Assembly: GCA_025200525.1 (NCBI GenBank)
Contig: CM045767.1
Location: 117,550,021 to 117,614,020 of the forward strand
Length of the DNA: 64,000 nt
Reading direction: 5' to 3'
Origin: Camellia lanceoleosa
Lineage: Eukaryota > Streptophyta > Magnoliopsida > Ericales > Theaceae
In this document: positions 11,000-23,008 of the stretch, piece after piece
How positions within the stretch are numbered: position 1 is the first letter of the stretch
Layout of the letters: each line of letters opens with the position of its first letter
Notes under the pieces: generated by a model
What the model was told of the DNA's origin: nothing
What the model saw: only the letters and a program-made list of their open reading frames with translations
Database searches by the model: none
Position numbers and translations under genes: made by a program

Positions 11000-12727
11000 C
11001 TAAGAAGCATGGACACCTCTTTGGAGGCAACATATGGGTGTCCGACACGTGTCGGACGCGACACGTGTCGGACACTCTACCTGGTGTGTCCCCCCCTTTT
11101 TTTTGAATTTCTTCAGCCGGACATGCTTGGGACACTCTTGGGACACTTGATGGACACGTTGGAGACCTATGATGCATGGACACGAATACGGGACACGACA
11201 CGGACTTGTGGACACGCAATTTTTTCAAAAAATGGGGGATACAACATGCTGGGGACAAGTTTAATATGTATAATTTTATTTATTTATTATACGTCAAAAA
11301 TAAAAGAAAATCATTGATTCTTATACAATTACAATAATAATAAAATTAATAAACACATTTCTTAAATTTTTTTAATAAAAAATGAGTTTTTTTAGATAAA
11401 AATAATTTATTTTATGAATTTTAGGTTTAACAAAAACAAGGATAAAAAAAAAAAGGAAAAAAGAAAAAAAAAAACGAGGGGAGAAATCAGGAAAATAAAG
11501 GAGAGAGAAACAGAAAAAAAAGAAGAGAGAAATGGGTGAATCACGAAAAAGATAGAACAAAAAAAAAAAAAAAAGAGAAACAAAAGAGGAGAGTGAAATT
11601 AGAAAAGGCAGAGAGAGAATTAGAGAAGACGAAGATGAAGACGAAAGGGGAGAGTGAAACAGAAAAGGGAGGAGAAGAAAAAGAAAATGAAGAGAAGAAG
11701 AAGAACAGAGAAGATGAAGGAGACAGAGAAGACGAAGACGAAGAAGAAGAAGAAGAAGAAGAAGAAGAAGAATACCTTAGGCTTCTTCGATTGATCTGAA
11801 CAGGTTAGGGCTTCTTTCTCTCCCTTGATCACTTTCTCTGCTTCCTTCCTCGATCTCTTTCTTTCTTTCTTTCCTCTCTAATAGTTAGGGTTTCTTTGAT
11901 CCACCTCACGCGTGTCCAGAAAGTGTCACGGCGTGTTTGATTGGAAAATTTTTTTTAAAAAAAGAGGACACGTTAGAGAGAGTGTCGGACACATGTCCGT
12001 GTCCGACACGTGTTTGACACTCGTATGCAGGCCCTAGGTACATGTCAGTGCTTCATATTTGGAGACAAAGCGGGAGAAACCCTAACCCATAGACAGCGAA
12101 ACAGAGAGAATGAGAAAGGGTGAAGAAGAACCTGTTTATGTCTTAGATTTGAGATATGTTCTTTTCTTCATTTTTCTTCTTTCATCTATTCTTCTGTTTG
12201 TCTGTCTGTCTCTCTCTGCATGTCTTTGTGTTCTCTCTCGCTTCCTTGCTATGTGTGCTTGACTCTCTTGTTCGCTTTTTGTGTTCGACTGTCTCTCTCT
12301 CGCTTTCTTTGTGTTCGATTCTCTCTTTCTCTCTCACTTTTTCTGTGTTGACTCACCCTTTTATCTCTCTCTCTTCATTTCTTTTTTTTTTCCCTCTTTT
12401 TTTTTTTTTGGATATTAATCTGAAATAAATTATTTTTATTTATAAAAAAATAATTTGTGAATGAAATTTGATGTGAAAGTAAATAAATAAAATAAACAAA
12501 TAATATATATTTTAAAATTTTTTTAGATGGATTTTTAAATATATTTTATTTATAAATAATATATAATTTTATTTATATAAATAATATTTTTTTAATTTTA
12601 CATATAATAAATAAATAAAATTATATATATTGAGCTTGTTTCAGTGTGTTGTGTCCTTTATTTTTTTGAAAATTTACATGTCCACGAGTCCTGTGTCCGT
12701 GTCCGTTTCCGTGTCCGTTCATCATAG
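11000..12727. mobile_element. Non-autonomous hAT-like element A with GGACAC subterminal arrays
   Basis: Flanked by the 8-base direct repeat TTTCATGG (10992-10999 and 12728-12735). Termini read CTAAGAAGCATGGACAC and, on the other strand, CTATGATGAACGGACAC. Both ends are packed with CGGACACG/CGTGTCCG motifs (11040-11220 and 12690-12720), and an internal cluster lies at 11920-12030. The middle holds a GA-rich tract encoding a Glu/Lys run (about 11536-11775) and CT-rich DNA, none of it recognisable as a gene. The 8-base duplication fits the hAT superfamily. The internal cluster suggests a composite of two elements. Confidence 0.75.
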
Positions 12728-12735
12728 TTTCATGG

Positions 12736-13000
12736 CATATAAATGCATTTAAGGGTTACTCCTAATGTCTAACTAGGTTACCTATACAGTTGAGTGGACA
12801 TTATATATAGTTGGTAAAAGTTACTGATAATTATTGTTACATGCTGTGTATTTAAGTTGACTGAAATTATTTTCTTGTTTTCATAAGCATTTACATTCTC
12901 ATGCACAATTTTCAGGTTGTGAGAATTTAGTACCTAACTAGGGACTGTTTGAAGGATGTAGTGTTCAGTGCTTTGTTGCAACGACGGGTGGCCTGATGGG
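12736..13000. other. Short unannotated stretch between elements
   Basis: No recognisable gene or repeat. May still be part of the downstream flank of the TDBD gene. Confidence 0.4.
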
Positions 13001-13800
13001 ATTCAAGAACAAGAGAGAGAAATTGTAGGGAGAGGAACCGAAAGGGTTCTAGAGAGTGAATCTCTATCAAATCAATTATTATTCATCAAGGTTGAGCCTC
13101 GCACTCTCAAATCAGGATAATCTGTGCCAAATCAGGTCTAAATCATCCTGGATTCACACTTGTGAACTCAACCTAGAGGTTCGATATTGTCTTTTATGCT
13201 CGAAATCGGAGTCAAGCTGAACAACCTAGGGTTCGACTCTCCCTGGTGATCGAAGTTCAACTCAGGTTTGACTCTCTCTCTGGTGATTGATTTCGAGCTC
13301 AATTTGGTCAATTGAATTGACTCAATCAGGACTCGAAATTTAGGGCAAACAAAACTGATCTGATGAATTAATGCTCCAGTAGGAAGAAATCAGGTACAAA
13401 ACCTGATGCTTTGATACCAACTAACGCAATCAAAATGCAAATCAAAGATCAATTGAGAGAGAGAAGACAAATCCCCATTTAGGGCATGAACCCCTAAGGG
13501 TTAAAGAGAGAAACCAAGGCTCTACTCCAATCAAAATGCCTATTCTTTAATCCAAAAAACTAAGTACAATGGCATTACATCACGTATTTATAGACTACAA
13601 CTAAGCAATTTATAGCCCACCTAATCATACACTAGGTATTTATTCTACTATATCATGACCATTATTTTTAGATTTGGGTTTGAGCGAGTGTGACTCTACC
13701 TTGTTAACAACTAATGCGTAATTAACCTTTTATCAATTGGGTTGTAGTGTTTAAGTTGATTTATTTATAATTTTCACTTGGTGTCTGGGTCTGGTTTAAT
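13000..13800 (-). mobile_element. LTR-retrotransposon fragment, minus strand (LTR plus PBS)
   Basis: On the minus strand, TGGTATCAAAGCATC (plus 13411-13425) matches the initiator-Met tRNA primer-binding site common in plant copia and TRIM elements. Immediately before it in minus-strand order is an LTR-like segment with a TATA box (CTATAAATAC, plus 13586-13595) about 160 bases away, followed by a CT-rich leader. No protein-coding part was recognised and no second LTR found, so this may be a truncated or TRIM-like copy. Confidence 0.45.
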
Positions 13801-13958
13801 TCAGATTACTTGGACTAATTTAGAATCTGTTACACCCAAATCAATCAATGTGCATGAGTTGAGCATATCAGGATAACATGTGAAGATTATTTTGACATAT
13901 CAGTTAATCAATGTTAGAATAAGAAATTGAAAGGGCTAGTCCCTTTGTGCCTTGGAAG

Positions 13959-15423
13959 CTATGAAGCACGGATACTCCGAAATGGATACTCCGAAATCCC
14001 GTCTCACGACGTATCGGATCACGGATCACGCTACCGACACGGGCGGATACGACGATCACGGAAATGAATTATCCAATTTTTTTTTTAAAATTTTTGAATT
14101 TCGGATACGTCTAGGATACGTGAGGATACGGTTGGGATATGGTCGGGATACGGTAAGGATACGGCGGGGCAAAAAAATAATTTAAAAAACTTAAAATGGG
14201 GTCAAAATATAAAATATGAAAATAAGATAAAATAAAACACAAAAAAAAAAAATCAACCAAACTTACCTAGACCTAGGTCGAACAGCAGCCGCGAAGGAGG
14301 AGGAGTTCGTCGTCGTCTCTCGTCTCGAACAGCAGCTCGATAGTTGTCGATCAGGTTCGCGAACAGGAGCTCCACGGTCGTCGATCAGGTTCGTCCCTCT
14401 CTCTCTCCCTTTTGCTCCCTCTCTGTCTGCCTCTCACTCCATCTCACGAACTCTCTCTCTCTCTCTCTCCCTCTCCCTCTCACTCGATCTGTCTGGTCTC
14501 AGTGGAGATGGACAGATCTCAATCTCATCTCCCCCCCCTCTTGGTCGATCTCTCTCCCCCTCTCCCTTTTATCTATGTCGTCTCTGTTTTGCATATTTAT
14601 TTTTATTATTTTTATTTTTTTATTTTTTGTATGTATACTCTGTAAATAAGATAAAATAAATCAAATAAGATATAAAAAAAAAAAACAAACCTTTGTATAT
14701 GTATTCGGTACTATTACCTGAATCCTGATAAAACAAAATAAATCAAATAAGGTAAAAAAACTTATTAATAAATAAATTAATAAACTTATTAAAAATAAAC
14801 TTTGTAAACTTATAAAATTATAAACTTTGTAAACTTATTAATAAATCAAATAAGGTAAAAAAACTTATTAATAATAATAAATAAATAAATAAACTTATTA
14901 AAAATAAACTTTGTCAATTTATAAAATTATAAACTTTGTAAACTTATTAATAAATCAAATAAGGTAAAAAAAACTTATTAATAAATAAATAAATAAACTT
15001 ATTAATAAACTTTGTAAACTTAATCTTGGCCATCAATAAATAAATAAACTTATTGATAAATTCACTGATGAAGGGGAACAAGTTGAAGCTATTGACCTTG
15101 AAGACTCTTAGCTTCATAGGAATCTTTCTTTTTTTATCAAGTTGTCTTTTGCTTTAAGTTTTATTTTTATGTATGCTACATTACTAAAAATTGTTAAAGT
15201 TTTATTTTATGTATGTTACATTACTAAAAATTGTTGAAGTTTTATTTTTGTGTATGCTACATTACTAAAAATTGTAAAAAAAATATTTTTTATGAACGTA
15301 TCCCCGCCGTATCTGTATCTTATTTTTTCGAATTTTGTCGTATTGTCGTATCCGTATCGTATCGTACCCGTATTCCGTATCCGTATCCGTATCCGTATCT
15401 GTATCCGTATTTGTGCTTCCTAG
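13959..15423. mobile_element. Non-autonomous hAT-like element B with GGATACG arrays
   Basis: Flanked by the exact 8-base repeat CTTGGAAG (13951-13958 and 15424-15431). Termini are CTATGAAGCACGGATAC and, on the other strand, CTAGGAAGCACAAATAC. Subterminal arrays are GGATACG at 14100-14165 and CGTATCC at 15298-15412. The interior has CT-rich and AT-rich tracts, and a short frame tail (15061-15111, ending DEGEQVEAIDLEDS then stop) that recurs in element C. The tail may be a remnant of the parent element's coding sequence. Non-autonomous. Confidence 0.8.
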
Positions 15424-15431
15424 CTTGGAAG

Positions 15432-16290
15432 GAAAGACTTGTGCATAGTGATGGGGTCAACAGGATCTTGATAAATTGAGATTCTGAGATTGATGCAGAA
15501 GTGGATGAGAAGGATAGACTATGTGAAGCTTAAGAGTCATGAGTAGTTAGAAATAAAGGTAATTGGAGACGGGATAAAAGGAAGTTGGCTAATTTAGTTT
15601 CATTATGTTACACTGAGGCCAATGAATTGATTTGTAAGAAAACATATGGTTTTGGCTGAACGTGATACAAAAGATGATTTTTTGGGCTTGTTAAAAATGT
15701 TAGCCAACTAAGTAAGGGTTGTTTTGGTCGAATTTGACAATTAATATGTTTGTGAAGTCATGATAACTTGGTGATGTGGACGCTTGAATTGCCTACTCTT
15801 CTTGTTCTTTTTATTTATTTTTATATAATGAACTTTGAACTCATAAAATTAGTCCTGCTTACAGGGAGTTGGTCAGTATGGGTTTGTACTCATTTGATTG
15901 TCCTGAATTGCACAATAATTAAATTTTGTGGTTATTTTAAGGGATTCTATGAAACTTAAAATGAGACCCACCATGAAAGTCCCAAATTTAGGTTGAGTTC
16001 ATCAACTCAAGCATTCAACAAGTTTAAGTGCCTATCAAAATATTTGGCTCCCTATGGTATTTGGAATCATGAAATTAGATGCCTAGGTTAGAATATTCCC
16101 ATCCATATCATCTTTAAGTTGGTGTTTTCTAACCCATTTCAACACTTAAAATCAAATGTATTAGGTGAAGATAAGTTAAATCTTTGATAACCACAATGCT
16201 ATCACTTAAAATACTAAGCATCTCTTAAAATAGGCTGAAATCTCAAGCCACAAACCTGTTACTTAATTTGAACGCTGAATAATAAATTTT
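15432..16290. other. Intergenic DNA, no gene seen
   Basis: No recognisable domain, repeat or RNA gene. Short open frames (for example 15768-15959) are AT-rich and lack motifs. Confidence 0.45.
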
Positions 16291-16299
16291 TAATCTATT

Positions 16300-16545
16300 A
16301 TGATTATGTCATCAATGAGGTGTATTGCCATCACCCTATCAATGCCACCACCACTGTACACCGCCGCCGCTGCCACTTCACTACCATCACTGCCCCCCTC
16401 CACCTACACCACCACTGTTGTCACAGCTTACCCATCATATCACTACCAACACGATCGTCACTCATTGTCGAACCACCGCCATCGCTGCGGCCACCACCAC
16501 TATCACTCCATAACCGCCATTATCATCGCCACCACCCCTCTATGG
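16300..16545 (+). repeat. CCA/CAC-rich low-complexity tract
   Basis: Composition is strongly skewed to CCACC/CATCAC triplets, giving open frames in three phases that encode Pro/His/Thr-rich strings. This looks like an expanded simple repeat and not a gene. It adjoins the LINE fragment downstream. Confidence 0.5.
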
Positions 16546-16575
16546 ATTTGGTGTGGACTTTGGCTCATAATAGTC

Positions 16576-17030
16576 TCATGACCTATGACATCTTTAAAAA
16601 AAGGAGACCTAATTGCAATATTTGCCTTCAATGGTGTAATATGTGTAGGAGGAATGAGGAATCATTGAATTATTTATGGTTGCATTGTCCCTTGGCCTTG
16701 TCTTTATGGCACCGGCTACTCAAATTGACGGATAGGTGTTGGATGGCTCTAGTTTCTTGCTCCCAATTGCTTTTAGTCGACATTAGAGCTTTTGGTACCC
16801 ATAAGAAAGCGAAGTCTTTGTGGAACAGTGTATTCTTTTAACTTCTATGGGTTAGTTATTTGGTTGGAGCGCAATTTGAGGGTTTTTGAGGACAAATTTT
16901 AAGACATTGATCCTTTGTGGGATAGAGTGTGTTATTTATCCTCTTTTTGGACTTACATTTCTAAACCTTTCAAGGGAATTCAATTTTTTTTTTTTTTTTT
17001 ATAATTTTTTTTTTAGGGATTGGAGATTTA
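16576..17030 (+). pseudogene. LINE (non-LTR retrotransposon) 3' fragment with zf-RVT domain
   Basis: The frame reads RRPNCNICLQWCNMC, then ESLNYLWLHCPLALSLWHRLL, the Cys/His pattern of the zinc-binding region (zf-RVT) that follows reverse transcriptase in plant LINEs. After a frameshift near 16840 it continues as IWLERNLRVFEDK, then LWDRVCYLSSFW, also typical of LINE ORF2 C-termini; an in-frame TAA breaks it. The reverse transcriptase and endonuclease are absent, so this is a 5'-truncated, decayed copy. It ends in a T-rich tract near 16985-17015. Confidence 0.75.
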
Positions 17031-17084
17031 TAGTTTGTGATCTCAATGAGTTTTTGCTTTTTTCATTTCTTTTGTTCACTATGT

Positions 17085-18600
17085 CAAACTTCTTGTCCAC
17101 CACTCTCATGTACTCTTTAATTTATTATTATTATTTTCTTAGTAATAATATTCCTTTTGTTCCTGATTAAAATAAATGATAATGTTCTCCTTTGCTTATC
17201 ATATCTAATACCTACTCATTCACATCTCCATGATAACTCTTGAGACCCAACTATGGCGAACTTATTGTTCACCACTCTAATGTACTCTTTTATTTATTTA
17301 ATTTAATAATATTCCTCTTGTTCCTGATAATTAAAACAAATGATAATGATCTTCTATGCTTATCATACCTAATACCCACCCGTTCACATCTCCATCTGTG
17401 TTATCAGAATCTTACGATTCGCGATACGATTCGCGATTCGATTCACGATTCGATTCGCAATTTTTGCAAAATCGATACGAATTTATGGGTGAATCTATTT
17501 TAGAAGTGAATCTCTAGTGAATCGCACGATTCACAATCGATTCACGATTCGATTCACTTTTTACGATTCATGTAATTTTTGAAATTATTGTGTCCGACAT
17601 ATTTTTGACTCTTTTTTTCTCCATCTTTTTAGTGAAAATGGCATAATGCAACTTTTAATAGTGTTTAATACCAAAATAACCAACATATATACATAGTTTA
17701 TTGTTATTTTAGTGATCATGGAGTTTTTAATAGGATCCATTCAGATTCAATCAGACCCAACATATTTTTAACCTTTCTTCTCATTTTTTTTCTTTTTAAA
17801 AAATCATAATATATTTTCTAAAGATATTTAAGATTAAAGTTACACTATGAATTATCTATTACTATTTTATTAAATTGAATATTACGTGTGTGAGGTTAGT
17901 TATACTTTTTAAAATGCTTTAGACTTTAAAATAAAAGATTCTAAATAATTCATTCTTATTATTTGCTCACGGTTACTTAGAAAAGTATAAATGCTTATTG
18001 TCCAAATATCAATATTGTTGTTAATTATTGTTACTTTGGAAATTGATAGTTTGTCTATTCTTTATTAAAAATGGCTGATAAGAAATATTTAAAAAAGAGA
18101 AAAGGCAAGATGGTGATATTACATTTTTATTAAGAATGGTTGATAAGAAATATCTAAAAAAGAAAAAAGGTAATATGGTGATCTTACATAAGAACTTTTG
18201 TTAACTTCTTACCTATTAAACTACGTGATTATTATTTAAAATAACATTTTCATTGATTTAAGTCTAAATATTTTATATTCATAAGATATATTTAACATCT
18301 AAATGTGTAAATATATGTTTTTACGTAATTTAGAAAAAGTGACCGAATCTTTACGATTCACGATTCACGATTCGATTCGATTCGCGATTCGGTACAAGGC
18401 CATTTTGATTCACGATACGAATCCCGATTTGACAACTATGATCTCCATGATAATCTCTTAAGACCTGACTATGGCAATAGGTGGTTGAAACCTCTAGATT
18501 GTCGATTTGAGGACAAGCCACCTCTTTATCATGCCTAATACCTACCCATTGCCATCTCCACGATAATCTCCCAAGACCCGACTACAGCAGAGATACAAAC
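17085..18600 (+). repeat. About 170-base tandem repeats, interrupted by hAT element G
   Basis: A unit containing CACTCTMATGTACTC, then CTTATCATAYCTAATACC, then CACATCTCCATGATAA begins near 17090 and again near 17261. The second unit is split by the element at 17396-18440. Part of a third unit follows to about 18600 (CATCTCCACGATAATCTC). It lies directly downstream of the LINE fragment and may be LINE tail or flanking duplication. Confidence 0.6.
17396..18440. mobile_element. Non-autonomous hAT-like element G with CGATTCG arrays
   Basis: Flanked by the exact 8-base repeat ATCTCCAT (17388-17395 and 18441-18448). Termini read CTGTGTTATCAGAATC and, on the other strand, CATAGTTGTCAAATC. Both ends carry repeated ACGATTCG/CGATTCAC motifs (17412-17570 and 18346-18430). 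The middle is AT-rich with no coding sequence. Inserted into a tandem repeat unit. Confidence 0.78.
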
Positions 18601-18941
18601 ATCATGTCTGACATCTTTTTGAAGAGAATATGTTTTTGTGTGCATGCATGTACATATGCATGTTGAACAATTTTCTCCTGGGGAATGTTGAACAGTTTTT
18701 TTCTTGTTAGGGAAGCTTCTGCAGCTACAATGTCAGTGTCTCAGTGACATGCATATTGGTTACCTAAGGATGCAAACCATTATAAAGGTTATGGTGGGAA
18801 AAACATTGCACATAGTGGCTGCAAATGTTGCTGTTGTGTATTTCAGCATGGAACCTTTGTCCCAAATCCCTCTGTCATCTTCTTCCAAAACATTGACAGC
18901 CATTTGATCATGTCTTGAGATTGTCGTACTTTGACATTTTA
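18601..18941. other. Unannotated stretch
   Basis: No recognisable gene, domain or repeat. Two overlapping short frames on opposite strands (18704-18960) have no supporting motif. Confidence 0.4.
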
Positions 18942-18949
18942 ACATGATC

Positions 18950-19938
18950 CTATGAAGCACGGATACTTCAAAAAGGGTGACGTATCCATATCGGATACGT
19001 ATCGGATACCGATACTCCTCGGATACTCGCGGATACGTATCAGATACTTCTTAAAAGTATCGGATACTTCTTAATTAATTTTTTATTAATTTTGAAGTAT
19101 CGGATACTTAGTTTTGAAGTGTCAGATACTCGAAGTTACGTATTACTTATAATATTTTGTTTAGTTCTTTGATAAGAGGAATATAGTGAGAGTTAAAGTA
19201 ATAGAATTTGTCAAATTGATGTATCCTTGTTGTCTCTCTCACTTCTCTCTCGCTTTGTCACTCTCTCACGCTTCTTCTCTCTGCTCTCATTCTTTTTTTG
19301 GTGTTGGCATATAAGGATGATGTTTAATTTGTATTTTTTTTTTTTTTGCTTTTAGTTTTGAATGTTTTATGAATGTTTGAGCACTTTTAGGTTAATAAGA
19401 ATCCCTCTCTTTATTTATTAATTTACTTTAAGTTTTATTTTTATGCATATTACATTATTAAAATTATAAAAAAAAAATTTATGAATGTATCCCCACTGTA
19501 CCCGTATCATACTTTTTCAAATTTTGATATATCGCCATATCCACATCCCCATATCACCGTATCTGTATCCGTGCTTCCTAGGCTATCATTGATGACTTAA
19601 AAAAGTATATTTATTAAAATTTTCATTTAAGAGTGGTTTTTTAGCTTTAGCTAAGGTCTTGTGATATTCACTGATGAAGGGGAATAAGTTGAAGCTATTG
19701 ATCTTGAAGACTCTTAGTTTTATAGGAATCTTTCTTCTTTATCAAGTTGTCTTTTGCTTTAGGTTTTATTTTTATGCATACTGCATTACTAAAAATTATT
19801 AAAATAATATTTTTTACGAACGTATCCCCGCCGTACCCGTATCCTAGTTTTTCAAATTTTGTCGTATCGCCGTATCCGTATCGTATCATCGTATCCGTAT
19901 CGTATCGTATCCGTATCCCGTATCCGTATCCGTGCTTC
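18950..19938. mobile_element. Non-autonomous hAT-like element C, composite right end
   Basis: Begins CTATGAAGCACGGATAC after ACATGATC (18942-18949). The right end (CGTATCCGTGCTTC) is followed by CCATGATC (19939-19946), one mismatch from the left target duplication. A second complete right terminus (GTATCCGTGCTTCCTAG) lies inside at about 19565-19581, so the copy carries two right ends. The segment 19667-19938 matches the right part of element B, including the frame tail (19667-19717), which here has a TAA where B has CAA. Arrays of GGATAC occur at 18958-19050, with CGTATCC clusters at 19540-19570 and 19820-19935. Confidence 0.72.
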
Positions 19939-19946
19939 CCATGATC

Positions 19947-22565
19947 TAATGGTTGTGAGTGATTTGGGATAGAGGGATTTGGGCACTCTGGTTCGTGGTT
20001 GTGTATTTCATACCCAAAGCTACAGGTTCTGGTCAATGACTGGTCTGCAAAAAGAGATATAGTACCTGGTTAGATGGTCATTGCATGAGGAATTATGAGG
20101 AAAATTCAAGTCCAGTAATTTGGGGAAATTACTTGACTAATTTTGGTGAAGATTGAGTCATTTTGGCGTTATTTTCCTGTTGAAAATGCTTGTGAGCTCT
20201 TAGTGCTGTTTGTGACAAACACTTCTACCAGACTTATTGATGTTGATGATGAGTTGACGATGATTATACTGAAATACGCATGCATGCATGGATGCACACA
20301 CACGCGTATAGAGAGAGAGAGAGATCCCCCCTTTTAGTACTTAGAAAGGATGTCCATCCTTGATATCCATCCCTGACATCAAAGAAAGGCTTCATCCTAT
20401 CGCCTATCAGACGATTTACATATATGCTAATTTGGTACCTTGATTTTCATTGCTTCCTGCCTCTAATATCCAGCGTTCTAGCCGGCTTTTAGAGAATCCG
20501 TCATCTTCAAATATGCATGATTTACATGGGTTGTCTTGTCTTTATTTCTTGGGAGTACAGTGTTGAGTTGGGTAAGCTCCCTTAGGGTATGACTTCTCTA
20601 GGGTGACTAAGGACACACCCAATCAAACGGTAATATGATCGCCTCTACTGGGTCTGTCCCATACGGTTGTTTTCAAGTAGTGGTGTAATCAAAATGTGTA
20701 TTGCATACCTATTTTTCAATAGGATGTCTTAGTAGTCAGATATTCTCAACGTATTTCAAATCTGGAGATGCCACTTATGTTCTCTTGGAGAAGATTGATG
20801 GGAAGATCAGCCTGTTATCCCTAAAGCGATTCCCTTCTGACCTACTTATGTCATTATGCTTCCAATTTGGGTCATAGTTACATTTTCATGAGATTGAACT
20901 CAATAGTTCAAGTTTCCTTTATTATATATACTTAATTGACCCAATTTTAAATCTGCAGGGATTGGATGTCCAAGATAAATTAGTTTCGTCTGCATATGTG
21001 GCTGCAGAGGTCTTGTAGTCTTGAGCAAAAGCCATTTCTGTGCGAGCCCACAGCTCTCAGTAAGCTCCATTGGGAAGATATGTAATATTTTTTTTTGATG
21101 ATGAATGGCTGTAAATTAGAAGATGGTGATAAGAAGGTTTTGCATCATGTTCACATCAATGCCATTACCAATGTTGAGGTAAAACATTAATTAATAGAAA
21201 ATTCCCTCCCTCTTAATTACATTTTACCAATGCTTTGGTATTTTTACTTCGAAGCCAAGACCATGGTTTAAGTCACTATGCATCATGCACTGTGGACAAG
21301 TCACTCAAATGCCACTGTGCACTTGGGCTTTATTGTTGGCACTGGACATCACACATCCAATTTGGAACTCCCATTGATAAGGTTTGGCCATTGATATGTT
21401 GGTGCTTGCTTAGACGTTGTAGGGTCTTGGATTTTGAATATGTGCAATCAAGTGTGTGTGTGTTTGTGCACATGCGTGTGTATGTGTATTTGATTGCTGG
21501 GCATAGAGGGTGAAACCTAAAAAATTCAATGGTAGAGTTTTACGTGTATGGGTCCAGATGGATCCCTTTAGCTCCAACAAAAGAATATGGGAATGTTTAG
21601 TTCATTTTTGAAATGTCTTTCGTTTGGTACAAGTTGTCATCAATTTTATACTCTTCTCAGACATATTTTAGACTTGGGATGTCCATAGAACACATATAGG
21701 ATGCATCACGCATCTAACTTAGAGAAGTCGGGCATGATGTTTGAGAAACAAACCCTGGTGATGGGGAATTGGTCTGATTCTATCTTTGTTTGTTCTGATA
21801 GAAGAAAATAGAAGTGATTCTTTGTTCCTGTCAGTTTCATGCAGCTTGGAGATGGGCCTTTTTATTTTGTTCTTTTAAGGCAAGTCTTTTAATATGTTAT
21901 CTTGGTTCTTTATGTTTCAAGCTTGAGTGGTGTTATTATTTGAAATTTATTTCAAGCATGCTGAGACCCAAATCCTTCCAACTCTATTTATTAACAGAAG
22001 AATTTAGTTGTGAAGAACTTTATATTGCAATGTGGTATGGTCAATTTGCAGAAGGTGGTTGTTTCAAACAAGGGTTAATTACCACTCAAATTTCATTAAA
22101 TATGAGCGAATTTCCGTTTACTCCCTTTATTTATGAAATACATTTTGATCTCTCCAATTATAAAAAATTTGTTACAAAAGTACTTTTCCCATTTGGAGGG
22201 GTTGAAGTTTAGCATTTTTATAGTTGGGGTTGAAATGTATGGATTTATATATGAGGGGTAAATTGATGTTCTCTGTTAGTTTTGATAGTTGAGAGGGTTA
22301 TAGCTGATATGTTTTTAGAGCTCTAGCTATATAAAATTAATATTGTTCGGATGTGTTTATGGTTTTGAAGTGTTCTCCCAGAGCAAATGTTACATTAACA
22401 AATTGTTCCAAGAGATTGAGGCTGTGATGACTCGGGGACGTTGGGAATTCAGTGACTTGGCCTCATTTGATAAGGCTCTTTGTTGAGGAAAGTAGCTTTG
22501 CATATTTTGATCATGAAACCTCTGAGTAAGAAGAAAAAACTAACTTTCACCACGAACGAACTTTC
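19947..22565. other. Gene-poor stretch with simple repeats
   Basis: No gene recognised. Contains (CA)n/(GA)n tracts near 20295-20325, a (GT)n-rich stretch near 21450-21490 and a short 23S-rRNA-like match near 20801-20823. The longest open frame (21814-22212) has no domain I recognise and reads like chance coding in AT-rich DNA. Confidence 0.45.
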
Positions 22566-22570
22566 GAACC

Positions 22571-22995
22571 TGTTGGAAATTGGGTTGGATTTGACCCAAC
22601 CCATTACTCATGGAGTGTTCACAGAGGTTATTGATAATTCATATATTTAATAGATAAGATAATTAAGAGATTTTCTTTTAGGTGCTTGAGCTGTGGGAGA
22701 CTATAACTCCACTTTTATCTAGAGAGAATCTCTATATATTTGATATAAAGAAAATCGATGATACGGATCATTATTTGGTGAGTTTACCCAAAAATCTCTT
22801 GTAGAACTTCTCTTTGTTATTCCTTTTTAGGTCACCGTTATAGAACTTATGGATTTGGAGTGTGGATTCAACATTGAGAAACTTTGGTTGTTTCTCAATT
22901 GGCGGAGGGTTTTTCAGACGAGACTCGTAACCCAAGCATCTGATTCAAATCGTGTCCGCGTCAGGTAATATGATTACTCACATATTTTTCTTTCA
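22571..22995 (+). repeat. 5' LTR of copia element 1 (plus strand)
   Basis: Starts TGTTGG and ends TTTCA one base before a Met-tRNA primer-binding site. A TATA-like CTATATAT lies near 22731. It precedes a long leader and a copia gag that starts at 24727, so it is best read as the 5' LTR of that element. The sequence at the expected 3' LTR (34579) is not similar, so the pairing is unproven. Confidence 0.6.
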
Positions 22996-22996
22996 T

Positions 22997-23008
22997 TGGT
23001 ATCAGAAC
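22997..23008 (+). promoter_or_regulatory. Primer-binding site of copia element 1
   Basis: TGGTATCAGAAC, one base after the LTR end, matches the complement of the initiator-Met tRNA 3' end (usual form TGGTATCAGAGC, one change). Confidence 0.75.

Noticed and set aside
11536..11832. Glu/Lys-rich and Phe-rich frames on opposite strands
   Set aside because: Products of a GAA/GAG simple repeat inside hAT-like element A.
14344..14649. Ser/Leu/Pro-rich open frames
   Set aside because: CT-rich low-complexity interior of element B, with no start context or domain.
16300..16545. Pro/His-rich N-terminal part of a 173-codon open frame
   Set aside because: Low-complexity CCA-type repeat; only the downstream part (LINE zf-RVT) is a real remnant.
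21814..22212. 132-codon open frame
   Set aside because: No recognisable domain, biased to AT-rich codons, no splice or promoter context.
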